The position numbers were made by a program, and so were the translations under genes. This document shows, in pieces, positions 15,595-24,600 of a stretch of 64,000 nt of DNA; position 1 is the stretch's first letter; every line of letters begins with the position of its first letter. Source of the stretch: Streptomyces sp. NP160 (GTDB taxonomy: Bacteria > Actinomycetota > Actinomycetes > Actinomycetales > Quadrisphaeraceae); the NCBI RefSeq assembly GCF_006335115.1, contig NZ_VDMJ01000029.1:1-64000 (forward strand), given 5' to 3'. Below the pieces are notes generated by a model. The model was not told the DNA's origin. It did not search any database and saw only the letters and a program-made list of their open reading frames with translations.

Positions 15595-17067
15595 TCACCA
15601 GAGGCCGAGCACCTTCCACCAGACCGATCCCAGCACACCCCAGACCAGCAGCAGCGCCAGCCCCATGACGAAGCCGACCCGGAACCACTCCTTCGACGTC
15701 ACGTACCCCGAGCCGAACACCACCCCCGCCGGGCCCGAGGCGTAGTGGCTGATGCCGCCGAAGAGGTTGCCGACGAAGCCGAGCACGAGGGCGGCCAGCA
15801 GCGCCGGGGCCCCGGCGGCGACGGCCGCGCCCAGGAACACCCCGTACATCGCCACGACCTGCGCGGTGTTGGAGGCGAAGAGGTAGTGCACGTAGAAGTA
15901 CACGAGGGCGAGCGCCACGAGGGCCGTCACCCAGCCCAGCCCGCCGACGGCGCCGCTCACGCTGGCGCCCACCCAGTCGACCACCCCCAGCTGCGCCAGC
16001 TGGTCGGCCATGCCCACCAGCACGGCGAAGAAGACCAGCGTCTGCCAGGCGGAGCTGTTGGCCGCCAGCTGCTTCCACGACAGCACGCCGGTCACCAGGA
16101 GCAGGCTGACCCCGAGGAAGGCCGCGGCGGTGGCGGAGAAGCCGATCTCGGCGCCCAGGCACCACAGCACGAGCAGCAGGCCGAAGACGGCGATCATGAC
16201 GACCTCCCGGCGGGAGGTGCCGCCGAGGCGCGCCAGCTCCGCGCGGGCCTCTGCGGGGGCGTCCGGCGTCTCCCGCAGCGTGGGCCCGTAGACCTTCGCC
16301 ATCAGCCAGGGCACCAGCGCCAGGCTGGCCAGGCCCGGCACGAGGGCCGCCAGCGCCCAGCCGCCCCACGTGACCTCGACGCCGGCCTTCGCGGCGATGC
16401 TCTGGGCCACCGGGTTGCCCGCCATGGCCGTGAGGAACATGGCCGAGGTGACCACGTTGACCTGCACGGACGTCAGCGCCAGGTAGGCGCCGAGGCGCTT
16501 GCGGGAGGCGTCGTCGTCGGGCGTGGAGCCCTGGACCCTGCTCAGGGAGGAGATGATCGGGTAGACCACGCCGCCGTTGCGGGCCGTGTTCGACGGCGTC
16601 GCGGGGGCCAGCACCAGGTCGGTGAGGGCCAGGCCGTACGACAGGCCCACGCTGGAGCGGCCGAGCCGGGTGATGAACAGCAGCGCGATGCGCCGGCCCA
16701 GCCCGGTCACCAGGAAGCCGTCGGCGATGAAGAACGCGGCCACGATGAGCCACACCGTGGAGTTGCTGAAGCCCTGCAGCGCCTCGGTGCCGGGGTCCAT
16801 GGCGCCGGTGACCATGGCCGCCGTCAGCCCGATGAGCGCCACCGGGGCGCTGGGCAGCGGCTGCAGGATCAGTCCCAGCACCGTGCCGACGAAGATCGCG
16901 AGCATGTGCATGCCGCGCGGGTCGACGCCGTCGGGCGGCGGGAGGAAGAACAGGGCGAGGACGACGACGGCGATGACGGCGGTCGAGCGCAGCGCTGCGC
17001 GCGAGGGGTGTCGCGGTGCGGGCGGCCCGGCCTCGGGGCTCTTCGCCACGGGCGCGGTGGTGGTCAT
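15595..17067 (-). CDS. Divalent anion:sodium symporter (DASS), dicarboxylate type
   Basis: A 490-residue membrane transporter with about 12 segments. The two DASS hallmark Ser-Asn-Thr motifs are present: LAPATPSNTARNGG in the first half and LFASNTAQVVAMYG in the second. The overall pattern fits the CitT/SodiT group that carries 2-oxoglutarate, malate or citrate. The ATG at 17067 is clear; an AGGG lies 6 bases upstream. The gene precedes the MATE gene on the same strand. The upstream region contains the start of a long perfect palindrome (17155-17208), which separates it from crtB. Confidence 0.85.
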   Translation of the reverse strand: MTTTAPVAKSPEAGPPAPRHPSRAALRSTAVIAVVVLALFFLPPPDGVDPRGMHMLAIFVGTVLGLILQPLPSAPVALIGLTAAMVTGAMDPGTEALQGFSNSTVWLIVAAFFIADGFLVTGLGRRIALLFITRLGRSSVGLSYGLALTDLVLAPATPSNTARNGGVVYPIISSLSRVQGSTPDDDASRKRLGAYLALTSVQVNVVTSAMFLTAMAGNPVAQSIAAKAGVEVTWGGWALAALVPGLASLALVPWLMAKVYGPTLRETPDAPAEARAELARLGGTSRREVVMIAVFGLLLVLWCLGAEIGFSATAAAFLGVSLLLVTGVLSWKQLAANSSAWQTLVFFAVLVGMADQLAQLGVVDWVGASVSGAVGGLGWVTALVALALVYFYVHYLFASNTAQVVAMYGVFLGAAVAAGAPALLAALVLGFVGNLFGGISHYASGPAGVVFGSGYVTSKEWFRVGFVMGLALLLVWGVLGSVWWKVLGLW

Positions 17068-17154
17068 GTGCCCTGGGTACCCGGGGGCTCCTGGCCCGCT
17101 CCACTTGTGGTCGTTGTGATCACTGTGGCGCCGCTCACCCCCCGCCCCCCCCGA

Positions 17155-17208
17155 CCGTGATCATGGGCGGTCGGCCACCTGGAGGTGGCCGACCGCCCAT
17201 GATCACGG
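17155..17208. repeat. Perfect 26-bp-arm palindrome between crtB and DASS genes
   Basis: Left arm 17155-17180 (begins CCGTGATCATGGG, ends GGCCACCT) and right arm 17183-17208 are exact reverse complements, separated by two bases (GG). A 24/26 match to one arm occurs inside dnaE2 at 42077-42102, so this belongs to a dispersed repeat family. As RNA it would form a very stable hairpin and could also terminate the crt transcript. Confidence 0.85.
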
Positions 17209-17222
17209 AGAGGGGGAGGGGG

Positions 17223-18248
17223 TCACCGAGCGGGGAGGGCCTTCCAGCGGGCCATCTCGCGGCGGGCCGCTCGCGCCCGGGCCAGTGCCGGCAGGGCCAC
17301 CGCCAGGCGGCGCGGCACCGGCACGGACACGCGCTGGGCCAGCACCCGGTAGTCGGCGTCCTCGACGGCGCCGAGGATCCCGCCGTACAGCTCGAAGGCG
17401 CAGCGGATGGAGTCGCGGCTGGTCGGGTGGAGCAGGGCGATGCCCGGCTCGGCCTCGCGGTAGACCTTGCGGTTCTCCGCCACCTCGAAGCGCAGCAGCT
17501 CCTCCACGCGTCCGTCGAGCGGCGCCTCTGGCCCGGCGCGGCGGCCCGCCTCGAGCAGCTCGCGCGTCACGCCGAACGCGGCCAGGTGCTCGTCCGGCAG
17601 GTAGGTGCGGCCCCGGTCGAGGTCCTCGCCGACGTCGCGGATGAAGTTGCTCACCTGGAACGCCTCGCCCAGCAGCTCGGCGCGGTGAGCGGCCTCCGCC
17701 TCGGCGCCGGGCAGCGGCTGCAGCACGGGGAGCATCTGCAACCCGATCACGTTGGCCGAGCCGTACATGTAGCCCTGCAGGTCGGCGTAGGTCGGGTAGT
17801 GCGTGGTGGTGATGTCGGCGCGCATCGACTCCAGGAACGCCGTCACCGTGCCCAGCGGCACGTCCCAGCGCCGCACGGTGGCGAGCATCGCCCGGCCCAC
17901 CGGCTCCGTCGGCTGCGCGCGCCCGTCGAGGCTGGCCAGGAACTCGTCGGACCAGGAGACCAGGGCGTCGGGGTCGGGGTCGGTGAGGGAGTCGACGAAC
18001 TCGTCGGCGTAGCGGGCGAAGCCGTACAGCGCCCACACCCACGGGCGCTTGGCCGGGGGGAGCAGGGCGGTGGCCAGGAAGTACGTCTTGCCGTGCTCGG
18101 CGTGCAGGCGGCGGCACTCCAGCAGGTCGGCGCGCAGCTGCGGGTCGGTGATGCCCGCCGCGTCGAGGCTGGCGCTGCCGGCGGGCCGGCGGCGCAGCGA
18201 CGGGACGGGCGCTGCCGCCCCCGTCGTCGTCGTGCCCAGACCGGTCAC
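17223..18248 (-). CDS. crtB: Phytoene synthase
   Basis: A 341-residue enzyme joining two geranylgeranyl diphosphates into phytoene. The squalene/phytoene synthase fold is marked by the first Asp-rich motif ALYGFARYADEFVDSL, the segment GYMYGSANVIGLQMLPVL, and the second Asp-rich motif FIRDVGEDLDRGRTYLP. The GTG at 18248 overlaps the crtI stop codon (GTGA), indicating translational coupling; a GTG two codons earlier is also in frame. Gene order on this strand is crtE, crtI, crtB. The C-terminal 35 residues are Arg/Ala-rich. It is soluble or peripherally membrane-bound. Confidence 0.93.
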   Translation of the reverse strand: MTGLGTTTTGAAAPVPSLRRRPAGSASLDAAGITDPQLRADLLECRRLHAEHGKTYFLATALLPPAKRPWVWALYGFARYADEFVDSLTDPDPDALVSWSDEFLASLDGRAQPTEPVGRAMLATVRRWDVPLGTVTAFLESMRADITTTHYPTYADLQGYMYGSANVIGLQMLPVLQPLPGAEAEAAHRAELLGEAFQVSNFIRDVGEDLDRGRTYLPDEHLAAFGVTRELLEAGRRAGPEAPLDGRVEELLRFEVAENRKVYREAEPGIALLHPTSRDSIRCAFELYGGILGAVEDADYRVLAQRVSVPVPRRLAVALPALARARAARREMARWKALPAR

Positions 18249-19855
18249 CGCCACGCGCGGGAGCGGTAGCGGGGGTCGCGGCCCGTGATGCGCTCCGCGG
18301 CCAGGCGACCGGACACCAGCACCATCGGCACCCCGACGCCGGGTTGCGTGCCCGAGCCGGTGAAGACCACGTTCTCGCCCCACAGGTTGCCCGGCCGGAA
18401 CGGCCCGGTCTGCCCGAAGGTGTGCGAGGAGGCGAACGGGGCCCCGTCGGCCATGCCGCGGGCCTCCCAGTCGAGCGGGGTGGTGATGTCCTCCACCTCG
18501 ATGCCGTCGCCGAACCCGGGGTAGCCGCGCCGCTCCAGGGTCGAGATCACGTGCTCGCGGTAGCGGGGGGCGACCTCGTTCCAGTCGAGCCCGTGCTTGG
18601 CGCCGGCCGACAGGCTCGGAGTGGGGAAGAGCACGTAGTACACGTGGCGCCCGTCCGGGGCCAGGCCCGGGTCGCTGACGGTGGGCGTGGAGACCAGCAC
18701 GCTCGGGTCGCTCATCAGGCGACCGCCCGTGAGCTCTTCGAAGACCTCCTTCCACGCCCGCCCGAACAGGATCGTGTGGTGGGCGGCGTCGGGGTAGGAC
18801 GCCTTCGAGCCCGCGAGCATGAGGTAGCAGGACGGCGAGTACACCAGCGGCCGCAGGCGGCGGTGCTTGACGCCGAGCAGGTCCCGGTAGGCCACCGGCA
18901 GGTCCGGGTTGAGGACGACGGCGTCCGCCGCGATCCGCTCGCCGTCCGCCGTGATGACCGCGCTGGCGCGGCCCCCGGAGTGCTCCACGCTCTCGACCGT
19001 CGTGGAGAAGCGGAACTCGACCCCGTGCGCCGCGGCGGCCGCGGCCATGGCGGAGGGCACCGCGCTCATGCCGCCGCGAGCGGCGAAGACGCCGGCCACG
19101 GAGTCCATGTAGGCGATGACCGCGTAGATGGCCAGCGCGTCGTAGGGGGACAGGCCCGCGTACAGCGCCTGGAAGGAGTAGACGCGCTGCAGCCGCTCGT
19201 CGCGCAGGTACTGCGCCACCACCGGCGCGAGCTTGGCGAAGCCCTTGCGGCGCAGCAGCGTCAGCAGGTCCGGACGGACCAGGTCGAGCGGGGTGTCGAT
19301 GTTCCTGTCGATGAAGGTGCGCATCTCCGCGCGGTACAGCTGGGAGACGAACTCCACGAAGCGCCGGTAGCCGGCGGCCTCGTCGGCGCCGCAGACGCGG
19401 CGGACCTCCTCGGCCATCTGCTCGGGGTCGGCGTGGACGTCGATCGAGGAGCCGTCGGCGAACCGCGCGCGGTACAGCGGGCTGACCGGCTCCAGCGTCA
19501 GCCAGTCGGCCATGTCCTCGCCGAGCGCGTCGAAGCAGTCGGCGATGAGGTCCGGCATCGTCAGCACGGTGGGACCGGTGTCGAAGCGGTAGTCGCCCGC
19601 GCCGTCGGGCGCCGGGGCGGTGATGCGGCCGGCGCGCCCGCCGGGGTGCGCCTCGCGCTCCACCACGGTGACCTTGCGGCCGGCGCCGGCCAGCCGCATG
19701 GCGGCGGACAGGCCGGCCAGCCCGGCGCCGACGACGACGACGTGGTCGGTCGGCCCGACCACGCCCCGCTGGCGCCCGGGGATGACGGCGTCGGCGGCGC
19801 GGCGGAGCGCCACGCCGGGGGAGGTGCTGAGCAGGGGGGACGAGAGCGCGGTCAC
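18245..19855 (-). CDS. crtI: Phytoene desaturase (CrtI)
   Basis: A 536-residue flavoprotein that desaturates phytoene, normally to lycopene. The N-terminal FAD-binding motif is VVVVGAGLAGLSAAMRLAGAG (after about 35 residues), and FDTGPTVLTMPDL is typical of CrtI. The C-terminal family signature is also present: GSGTQPGVGVPMVLVSGRLA. The GTG at 19855 is preceded by GGAGGC with proper spacing. It ends in a 4-base overlap with crtB and starts 91 bp after crtE. A second CrtI-like gene at 29474-30991 probably has a different job. Membrane-associated in known cases. Confidence 0.93.
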   Translation of the reverse strand: MTALSSPLLSTSPGVALRRAADAVIPGRQRGVVGPTDHVVVVGAGLAGLSAAMRLAGAGRKVTVVEREAHPGGRAGRITAPAPDGAGDYRFDTGPTVLTMPDLIADCFDALGEDMADWLTLEPVSPLYRARFADGSSIDVHADPEQMAEEVRRVCGADEAAGYRRFVEFVSQLYRAEMRTFIDRNIDTPLDLVRPDLLTLLRRKGFAKLAPVVAQYLRDERLQRVYSFQALYAGLSPYDALAIYAVIAYMDSVAGVFAARGGMSAVPSAMAAAAAAHGVEFRFSTTVESVEHSGGRASAVITADGERIAADAVVLNPDLPVAYRDLLGVKHRRLRPLVYSPSCYLMLAGSKASYPDAAHHTILFGRAWKEVFEELTGGRLMSDPSVLVSTPTVSDPGLAPDGRHVYYVLFPTPSLSAGAKHGLDWNEVAPRYREHVISTLERRGYPGFGDGIEVEDITTPLDWEARGMADGAPFASSHTFGQTGPFRPGNLWGENVVFTGSGTQPGVGVPMVLVSGRLAAERITGRDPRYRSRAWR

Positions 19856-19946
19856 GGGGTGCCTCCTGGCCTGGGGCTGGACGCGGAGAGGTGCGGCGAG
19901 CGGGGAGCGGGTGCGGGGTCCTGGGTGCGGTGCGGTGGCGGGGCGG

Positions 19947-21170
19947 TCACGCGGCGCGGGACGTCGCGGCGACGACGAGCGCCTCGAGCGCGTCGCGGGC
20001 CTGGGGCGTGACGGGGGCTCCCGCCAGGGCCTCGCGGGCCCGGCGGACGCCGTCGTCGATGAGGTCCTCGACGCGGGACAGCGCGCCGGTCTCCACCATG
20101 ACGCGGCGCAGCGCCGCCACGCCGTCGGCGTCGAGGCGGGGGTCGCCGAGGTGGCGGTGCAGCAGGTCGGCCTGGGCCGCGCTGGACGCGCCGAGGGCGC
20201 AGGCCACGAGCACGGTGCGCTTGCCCTCGCGCAGGTCGTCACCGGCGGGCTTGCCCGTCTGGGCCGGGTCGCCGAAGACGCCGAGCACGTCGTCGCGCAG
20301 CTGGAAGGCCTCGCCGAGCGCCAGGCCGTAGGCGCTGTAGGCCTCGACCAGCTCGGCCGGGGCGCCGCCCAGGGCCGCGCCCACGAGCAGCGGGTGCTCG
20401 ATCGAGTACTTCGCGCTCTTGAAGCAGATGACGCGGCGGGCCCGCTCCAGCAGGGCGTCGGCCTCGGCGCGGCGCAGCGCGGCCTCCTGGCCGTCCTCGC
20501 CGTCGTCGTCGCTGTCCCGGCGCGGGGCCGGCGCCGTGGTCCCGGCGCTGGCGCCGGCCGCGCCCCCGTGCACCGCCGCCGCCGCGATCCGGCGCAGCGG
20601 CGCGGCCTGGGCGAGCATGTCGAGGTACTGCCCGCCCATGAGCTGGGTGCGCATCCTGTCGAAGACCAGCTCGGCCTCGCGGCGCCGGTCGGGAGCGAGG
20701 TCCGCGCTGCGGAACACCTCGTCCGACCAGGCCAGGCACAGGTCCCCGGTGAGGATCGCGCCGGCGTCGCCGAACCTGTCGCCGTCCCCGTCCCAGCGGC
20801 GCTCGGCGTGGATGCCGGCGAAGTAGCGGTGCGTGGCGGGCATGCCGCGGCGGGTGTCGGAGGCGTCCATGACGTCGTCGTGGATGAGCGCCGCGGCCTG
20901 GAACAGCTCCAGCGCGGTGGCCACGCGGACCACGGCGTCCCCCGCGGCGGCCTCCGACGGGTCCCCGCCGGCGCCGCGCCAGCCCCACCAGCAGAACGCC
21001 GGGCGGAGCCGCTTGCCGCCGGCGACCAGGCGCGCGACGGCGGAGATGAGGGCGTCGCAGTCGTCGCTGACGTCGGCCAGGACGGACGCCTGCGCCGCCA
21101 GCACGGCGTCCAGCTCGGTCTGGACGCGGGCCCGCAGGTCATCGGCGTCCAGGACGTGGGCGGGACTCAC
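19947..21170 (-). CDS. crtE: Polyprenyl diphosphate synthase (geranylgeranyl diphosphate synthase)
   Basis: A 407-residue trans-prenyltransferase that builds the C20 precursor for carotenoids. The first Asp-rich motif is LIHDDVMDASDTRRG and the second FQLRDDVLGVFGDPAQTGKP; GGKRLRPAF near the N-terminus is also typical. A low-complexity insert of about 30 residues (Ala/Gly/Asp-rich, SDDDGEDGQ) between the two halves is not usual. The GTG at 21170 lies 7 bases after TAGGCT, so this is the leaderless first gene of the crtE-crtI-crtB unit. The position between the PknL block and the dcw cluster resembles idsA2 of Mycobacterium tuberculosis. Confidence 0.92.
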   Translation of the reverse strand: MSPAHVLDADDLRARVQTELDAVLAAQASVLADVSDDCDALISAVARLVAGGKRLRPAFCWWGWRGAGGDPSEAAAGDAVVRVATALELFQAAALIHDDVMDASDTRRGMPATHRYFAGIHAERRWDGDGDRFGDAGAILTGDLCLAWSDEVFRSADLAPDRRREAELVFDRMRTQLMGGQYLDMLAQAAPLRRIAAAAVHGGAAGASAGTTAPAPRRDSDDDGEDGQEAALRRAEADALLERARRVICFKSAKYSIEHPLLVGAALGGAPAELVEAYSAYGLALGEAFQLRDDVLGVFGDPAQTGKPAGDDLREGKRTVLVACALGASSAAQADLLHRHLGDPRLDADGVAALRRVMVETGALSRVEDLIDDGVRRAREALAGAPVTPQARDALEALVVAATSRAA

Positions 21171-21177
21171 CCGGTGG

Positions 21178-21183
21178 AGCCTA
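21178..21183 (-). promoter_or_regulatory. -10 element of crtE operon (leaderless)
   Basis: TAGGCT on the reverse strand, 7 bases before the GTG at 21170. Confidence 0.55.
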
Positions 21184-21242
21184 TGCGTCGATCCGCCCGC
21201 CGCTCGTCGAGCGACGGCCCCGAGGGACGCGCGTCACGGCCG

Positions 21243-21248
21243 TAGGGT
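21243..21248 (+). promoter_or_regulatory. -10 element of CDP-alcohol phosphatidyltransferase gene (leaderless)
   Basis: TAGGGT, 7 bases before the GTG at 21256; it is divergent from the crtE promoter 60 bp away. Confidence 0.55.
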
Positions 21249-21255
21249 CACCGCT

Positions 21256-21942
21256 GTGGCTGGCGGGACGCGCGAGATGGGCCGCGAGGAGCACCTGCGG
21301 CGCTGGTCGGCCGCCCACGGCGGCACCCCGGCGTCACCGGTGGTGCGCGTCTGGCTCGACGGCGTCCGGCGGGTCGCCTCGCCGCTGGCGGCCGCGGGCG
21401 TCCCTCCTTCGGCGGTCACGGTGCTGGGGCTGGTGCTCGGCCTCGCGGCCCTGGCGCCCGCCGCGGCCCAGGCCGAGGCGGGGGGCCGGTGGGCGCTCCT
21501 GGTGGCGCTGCTGCTGGCCCTCGCGGCCCTCGCCGACGGGCTCGACGGCGCGGTGGCGGTGCTGGGCGGGACCGCCTCGCGGGGCGGAGCGGTGCTCGAC
21601 GCCGCCTGCGACCGCGTGGCCGACGCGGCGGCGGTGGCGGCGCTGTGGCTCCTGGGCGCCCCCGCGCTGCCGGTGCTGGTGGCCGTGGGAGCCGGGCAGC
21701 TCCACGAGTACGCGCGCGCCCGCGCTCAGGCCGAGGGCATGACCGGGCCGGGGGCGGTGACGGTCTCCGAACGGCCCACGCGGGTGGCGGTCGCGGCGAT
21801 GTTCGCCCTCGGCTGCGGCGCCTACCCGCAGGCCGCGGCCACGTGGGCCGCGGTGGGGGCCTGGGTGGGGGCGGCGGCGGCCCTCGCGGGGCTGCTGCAG
21901 GTCCTCGCGGCGGTGCGCCGCGCGCTGTCAGGCCGTCGCTGA
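21256..21942 (+). CDS. CDP-alcohol phosphatidyltransferase family protein
   Basis: A 228-residue membrane protein with about six hydrophobic segments. The family signature D-x2-D-G-x2-A-R-x8-G-x3-D-x3-D is found at DGLDGAVAV...GGAVLDAACD: all four Asp residues and both Gly are present, but the Arg is Val (AV instead of AR). Such enzymes transfer a phosphoalcohol from CDP-diacylglycerol or CDP-alcohols to make phospholipids. The substrate cannot be told from sequence, and the Arg change may alter activity. The GTG at 21256 follows TAGGGT by 7 bases. Its 3' end overlaps the convergent GGDEF-EAL gene by 15 bp, leaving no room for a separate terminator. Confidence 0.8.
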   Translation: MAGGTREMGREEHLRRWSAAHGGTPASPVVRVWLDGVRRVASPLAAAGVPPSAVTVLGLVLGLAALAPAAAQAEAGGRWALLVALLLALAALADGLDGAVAVLGGTASRGGAVLDAACDRVADAAAVAALWLLGAPALPVLVAVGAGQLHEYARARAQAEGMTGPGAVTVSERPTRVAVAAMFALGCGAYPQAAATWAAVGAWVGAAAALAGLLQVLAAVRRALSGRR

Positions 21943-24600
21943 GGCAGCCGGTGCCTCGGAGGCGGTCCCACCGCTCCCGGCGGCCCCACCGCCCTCGGCG
22001 GCCGCCGCCAGCGCCCGCAGCAGCAGCTCCGGCAGGACGTCGGCCTCCACCGGCGGGGAGAAGTGGAAGCCCTGGCCGGTCGCGCAGCCCTGCGCGGCCA
22101 GCGTCGCGCGCTGGTGCTCGTGCTCCACGCCCTCGGCGACGGTGGACATGCCCAGGGTGCCGGCCATGCTGAGGATGGCGTCGACCAGGGACGTGTCGCC
22201 GTCGCTGGAGAGCCTGTCCACGAAGCTCTTGTCGATCTTGATGATGTCGATCGGCAGGCGGTGCAGGTAGCTCAGCGAGGAGTAGCCGGTGCCGAAGTCG
22301 TCGATGGCCAGCCGCACGCCGAGCTCCCTCAGGGCGTCGAGCGCCTGCAGCGCCGCGTCGTCCTGACCCACGAAGACGCTCTCGGTGACCTCCAGCACCA
22401 GGCAGGAGGCGGGGAGGCGGGACGAGGCCAGGGCGTGGACGACGGAGGCCACCAGCTCGGGGTCGCGCAGCTGGTGGGCCGACAGGTTGACGGACAGGCG
22501 CATGGTCTCGGCGCCGGGCACCTCGGCGCGCCACGTGGCGACCTGCAGGCAGGCCTCGTGCAGCACGAAGGAGCCGATGGCGTCGATGAGGCCCGTGCTC
22601 TCGGCCAGGGGGATGAAGTCGGCCGGGACCACCACGCCGCGCTCCGGGTGGAGCCAGCGCACGAGGGCCTCCACGCCGGAGACGGCGCCGCTGCCCATGT
22701 CGACCAGGGGCTGGTAGACGACCGCGAAGCTGCCGTGCTCGACAGCGCTGCGCAGGTCGGCCTCGAGCTGGACGCGCTCGGCGAGCTGCCGCTGCATCAC
22801 GGGGTGGTAGACGGCGAAGCGCCCGCGGCCCGCCGCCTTGGCCTCGTACATGGCCAGGTCGGCCGCCTTCATCAGGTCCTCGGCGCTGCGCCCGGCGATC
22901 CGGCTGCTGGCCAGGCCGGTGCTGGTCCCGACGCGGACCTCCGTCCCGCGGACGCTGAAGGGCCGGCTCACCGCGTCGCACAGGCGCTGCGCGAGGTCTG
23001 TCGCCTCGTCGAGGACGACGCCCTCGTCGAGCAGGACGGCGAACTCGTCGCCGCCCAGGCGGGCGACGGTGTCGCCCTCGCGCAGCACGTTGCGCAGCCG
23101 CTCCGCGACGGCCACGAGCAGCTCGTCGCCGGCGTCGTGGCCGAGGGTGTCGTTGACCCGCTTGAAGCCGTCGAGGTCGAGGTACATCACCTTGACCGGT
23201 CCGCGGGCGGCGCGGCTGCGCAGCGCCTGCTCGAGGCGGTCGCGGAACAGGGCGCGGTTGGGCAGCCCGGTGAGGGCGTCGGTGAAGGCCTGCTCGCTGA
23301 GCCGGCGCTCCAGCGCGAGCGCCTCGGTGACGTCGCGGCCGTTGACGACCAGGCCCTGGACGTCGGGGTCGTCCAGGAGGTTGGTGACCACGGCGTCCAC
23401 GTCCACGCGGTGCCCGTCGGCGTGGCGCAGGGCCAGCCGCACCTCCAGCTGCTCGACGCGGCCCTCGACCACGGAGCGCAGCGCAGCGGCGGCGGTGGCC
23501 GGCCCCTCGCCGTCGTGGAGGTGGTCGGCCGCCGGCCGTCCGACGGGGGGCGCCTGCTCGCCGCCCAGCAGGCGCGTCGCGCCGGGGTTGGTGTAGGTGA
23601 GCCGCAGGTCCCGGTCGACCACGACGACGAGGTGGGTGCTGTGGGCGACCAGCGAGGCGAACCGGTGCCGGCTGTCGGCCAGCGCCCGCGTCCGCTCCTG
23701 CACCTTCCGCTCGAGGCGGCGCTGCAGGAGGGTCGTGCGGCGCAGCTCGACGAGCGTGCGGCTGGTCAGCGCGACGAGCACCCCCGTGCTCAGCCAGAAC
23801 GCCACCGGCCCGGTGCTGCCGTCGTCGCGGACCACGGCGAGGGCCGTCGCCAGGACGGCGATCGCGGCTGCCGAGAGCGGCAGCGCGGGACCGCGGACCA
23901 GCCCCGGGCGGGTGACCGGGAGCTGCGGGCGACGCCGGTGGAGCAGCGCGCCCGCCAGCACCACCGACCAGCCCGCGCTCCACAGCGCGAGGGAGGTGGG
24001 GTCAGCGCTGCGTCCGGTGAGCAGGTAGCCCCTCGCCGAGGCCACGTCGCCGGCGGCGACCACGGCGAGGCCCAGGAGCGCCAGGTGGAGGCCGCCTCCC
24101 CGCTCGGGGCTGCGCAGGTGTGCGTGCAGCGCCGTCTGGGGCACCTGGGTCGCCAGCGCCATCAGCGTGATGACGACCACCCAGGTCTCCGGCGGCACGG
24201 TCCCCCGCCCCCAGGCGGGCGCCAGCACGAACGACCACAGCGCGCTGGCGCCGGTGAGGGTCAGGAGGACGCAGTCGAGCACGTCGCGGGGGAGGGTGGT
24301 GCGCGCCTGGTGCCGGACGGTCAGGGCGGCCACGGCCGCCACGGCCAGGACCGGCCAGGCGACGAAGGAGACGAGGCTGGCGAGTCCCAGGTCGGTGGCC
24401 GACCGGCCCTCCGCCGAGCCGCTGGCCTGGGCGACCGTCGCCAGGGCCAGGGCGGTGGTCCACACGGCGGCCGCGGGACCGAGCAGCACCCAGAACCGGC
24501 GCTGAGCGCCGGAGCGCGAGCGCGAGCTCCCGACCGCGGACGCACCCGCGAGGAGCGCGACGACGAGGGACAGCGCGGTGGCGGCCGTGGCGGTGGTCAC
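21928..24600 (-). CDS. Membrane PAS-GGDEF-EAL protein (second of tandem pair)
   Basis: An 890-residue c-di-GMP turnover protein. About nine membrane segments fill residues 1-300 (a MASE-like sensor region), followed by a coiled-coil-like stretch (LQRRLERKVQERTRALADSR), a PAS domain, GGDEF (VARLGGDEFAVLLDE) and EAL. The inhibitory site REGD lies five residues before GGDEF. EAL-domain catalytic residues look intact: GVEALVRWLHPERG, DDFGTGYSSLSYL, IKIDKSFVDRL and VAEGVEHEHQR. Both making and breaking c-di-GMP are therefore possible. The GTG at 24600 overlaps the stop of the upstream paralogue (GTGA). The C-terminus is Ala/Gly/Ser-rich. Confidence 0.9.
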   Translation of the reverse strand: MTTATAATALSLVVALLAGASAVGSSRSRSGAQRRFWVLLGPAAAVWTTALALATVAQASGSAEGRSATDLGLASLVSFVAWPVLAVAAVAALTVRHQARTTLPRDVLDCVLLTLTGASALWSFVLAPAWGRGTVPPETWVVVITLMALATQVPQTALHAHLRSPERGGGLHLALLGLAVVAAGDVASARGYLLTGRSADPTSLALWSAGWSVVLAGALLHRRRPQLPVTRPGLVRGPALPLSAAAIAVLATALAVVRDDGSTGPVAFWLSTGVLVALTSRTLVELRRTTLLQRRLERKVQERTRALADSRHRFASLVAHSTHLVVVVDRDLRLTYTNPGATRLLGGEQAPPVGRPAADHLHDGEGPATAAAALRSVVEGRVEQLEVRLALRHADGHRVDVDAVVTNLLDDPDVQGLVVNGRDVTEALALERRLSEQAFTDALTGLPNRALFRDRLEQALRSRAARGPVKVMYLDLDGFKRVNDTLGHDAGDELLVAVAERLRNVLREGDTVARLGGDEFAVLLDEGVVLDEATDLAQRLCDAVSRPFSVRGTEVRVGTSTGLASSRIAGRSAEDLMKAADLAMYEAKAAGRGRFAVYHPVMQRQLAERVQLEADLRSAVEHGSFAVVYQPLVDMGSGAVSGVEALVRWLHPERGVVVPADFIPLAESTGLIDAIGSFVLHEACLQVATWRAEVPGAETMRLSVNLSAHQLRDPELVASVVHALASSRLPASCLVLEVTESVFVGQDDAALQALDALRELGVRLAIDDFGTGYSSLSYLHRLPIDIIKIDKSFVDRLSSDGDTSLVDAILSMAGTLGMSTVAEGVEHEHQRATLAAQGCATGQGFHFSPPVEADVLPELLLRALAAAAEGGGAAGSGGTASEAPAASATA

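Noticed and set aside
14773-17160. Forward open frame of 795 codons
   Set aside because: Antisense to the MATE and DASS genes; the product is Gln/His/Gly/Arg-rich, typical of a shadow frame.
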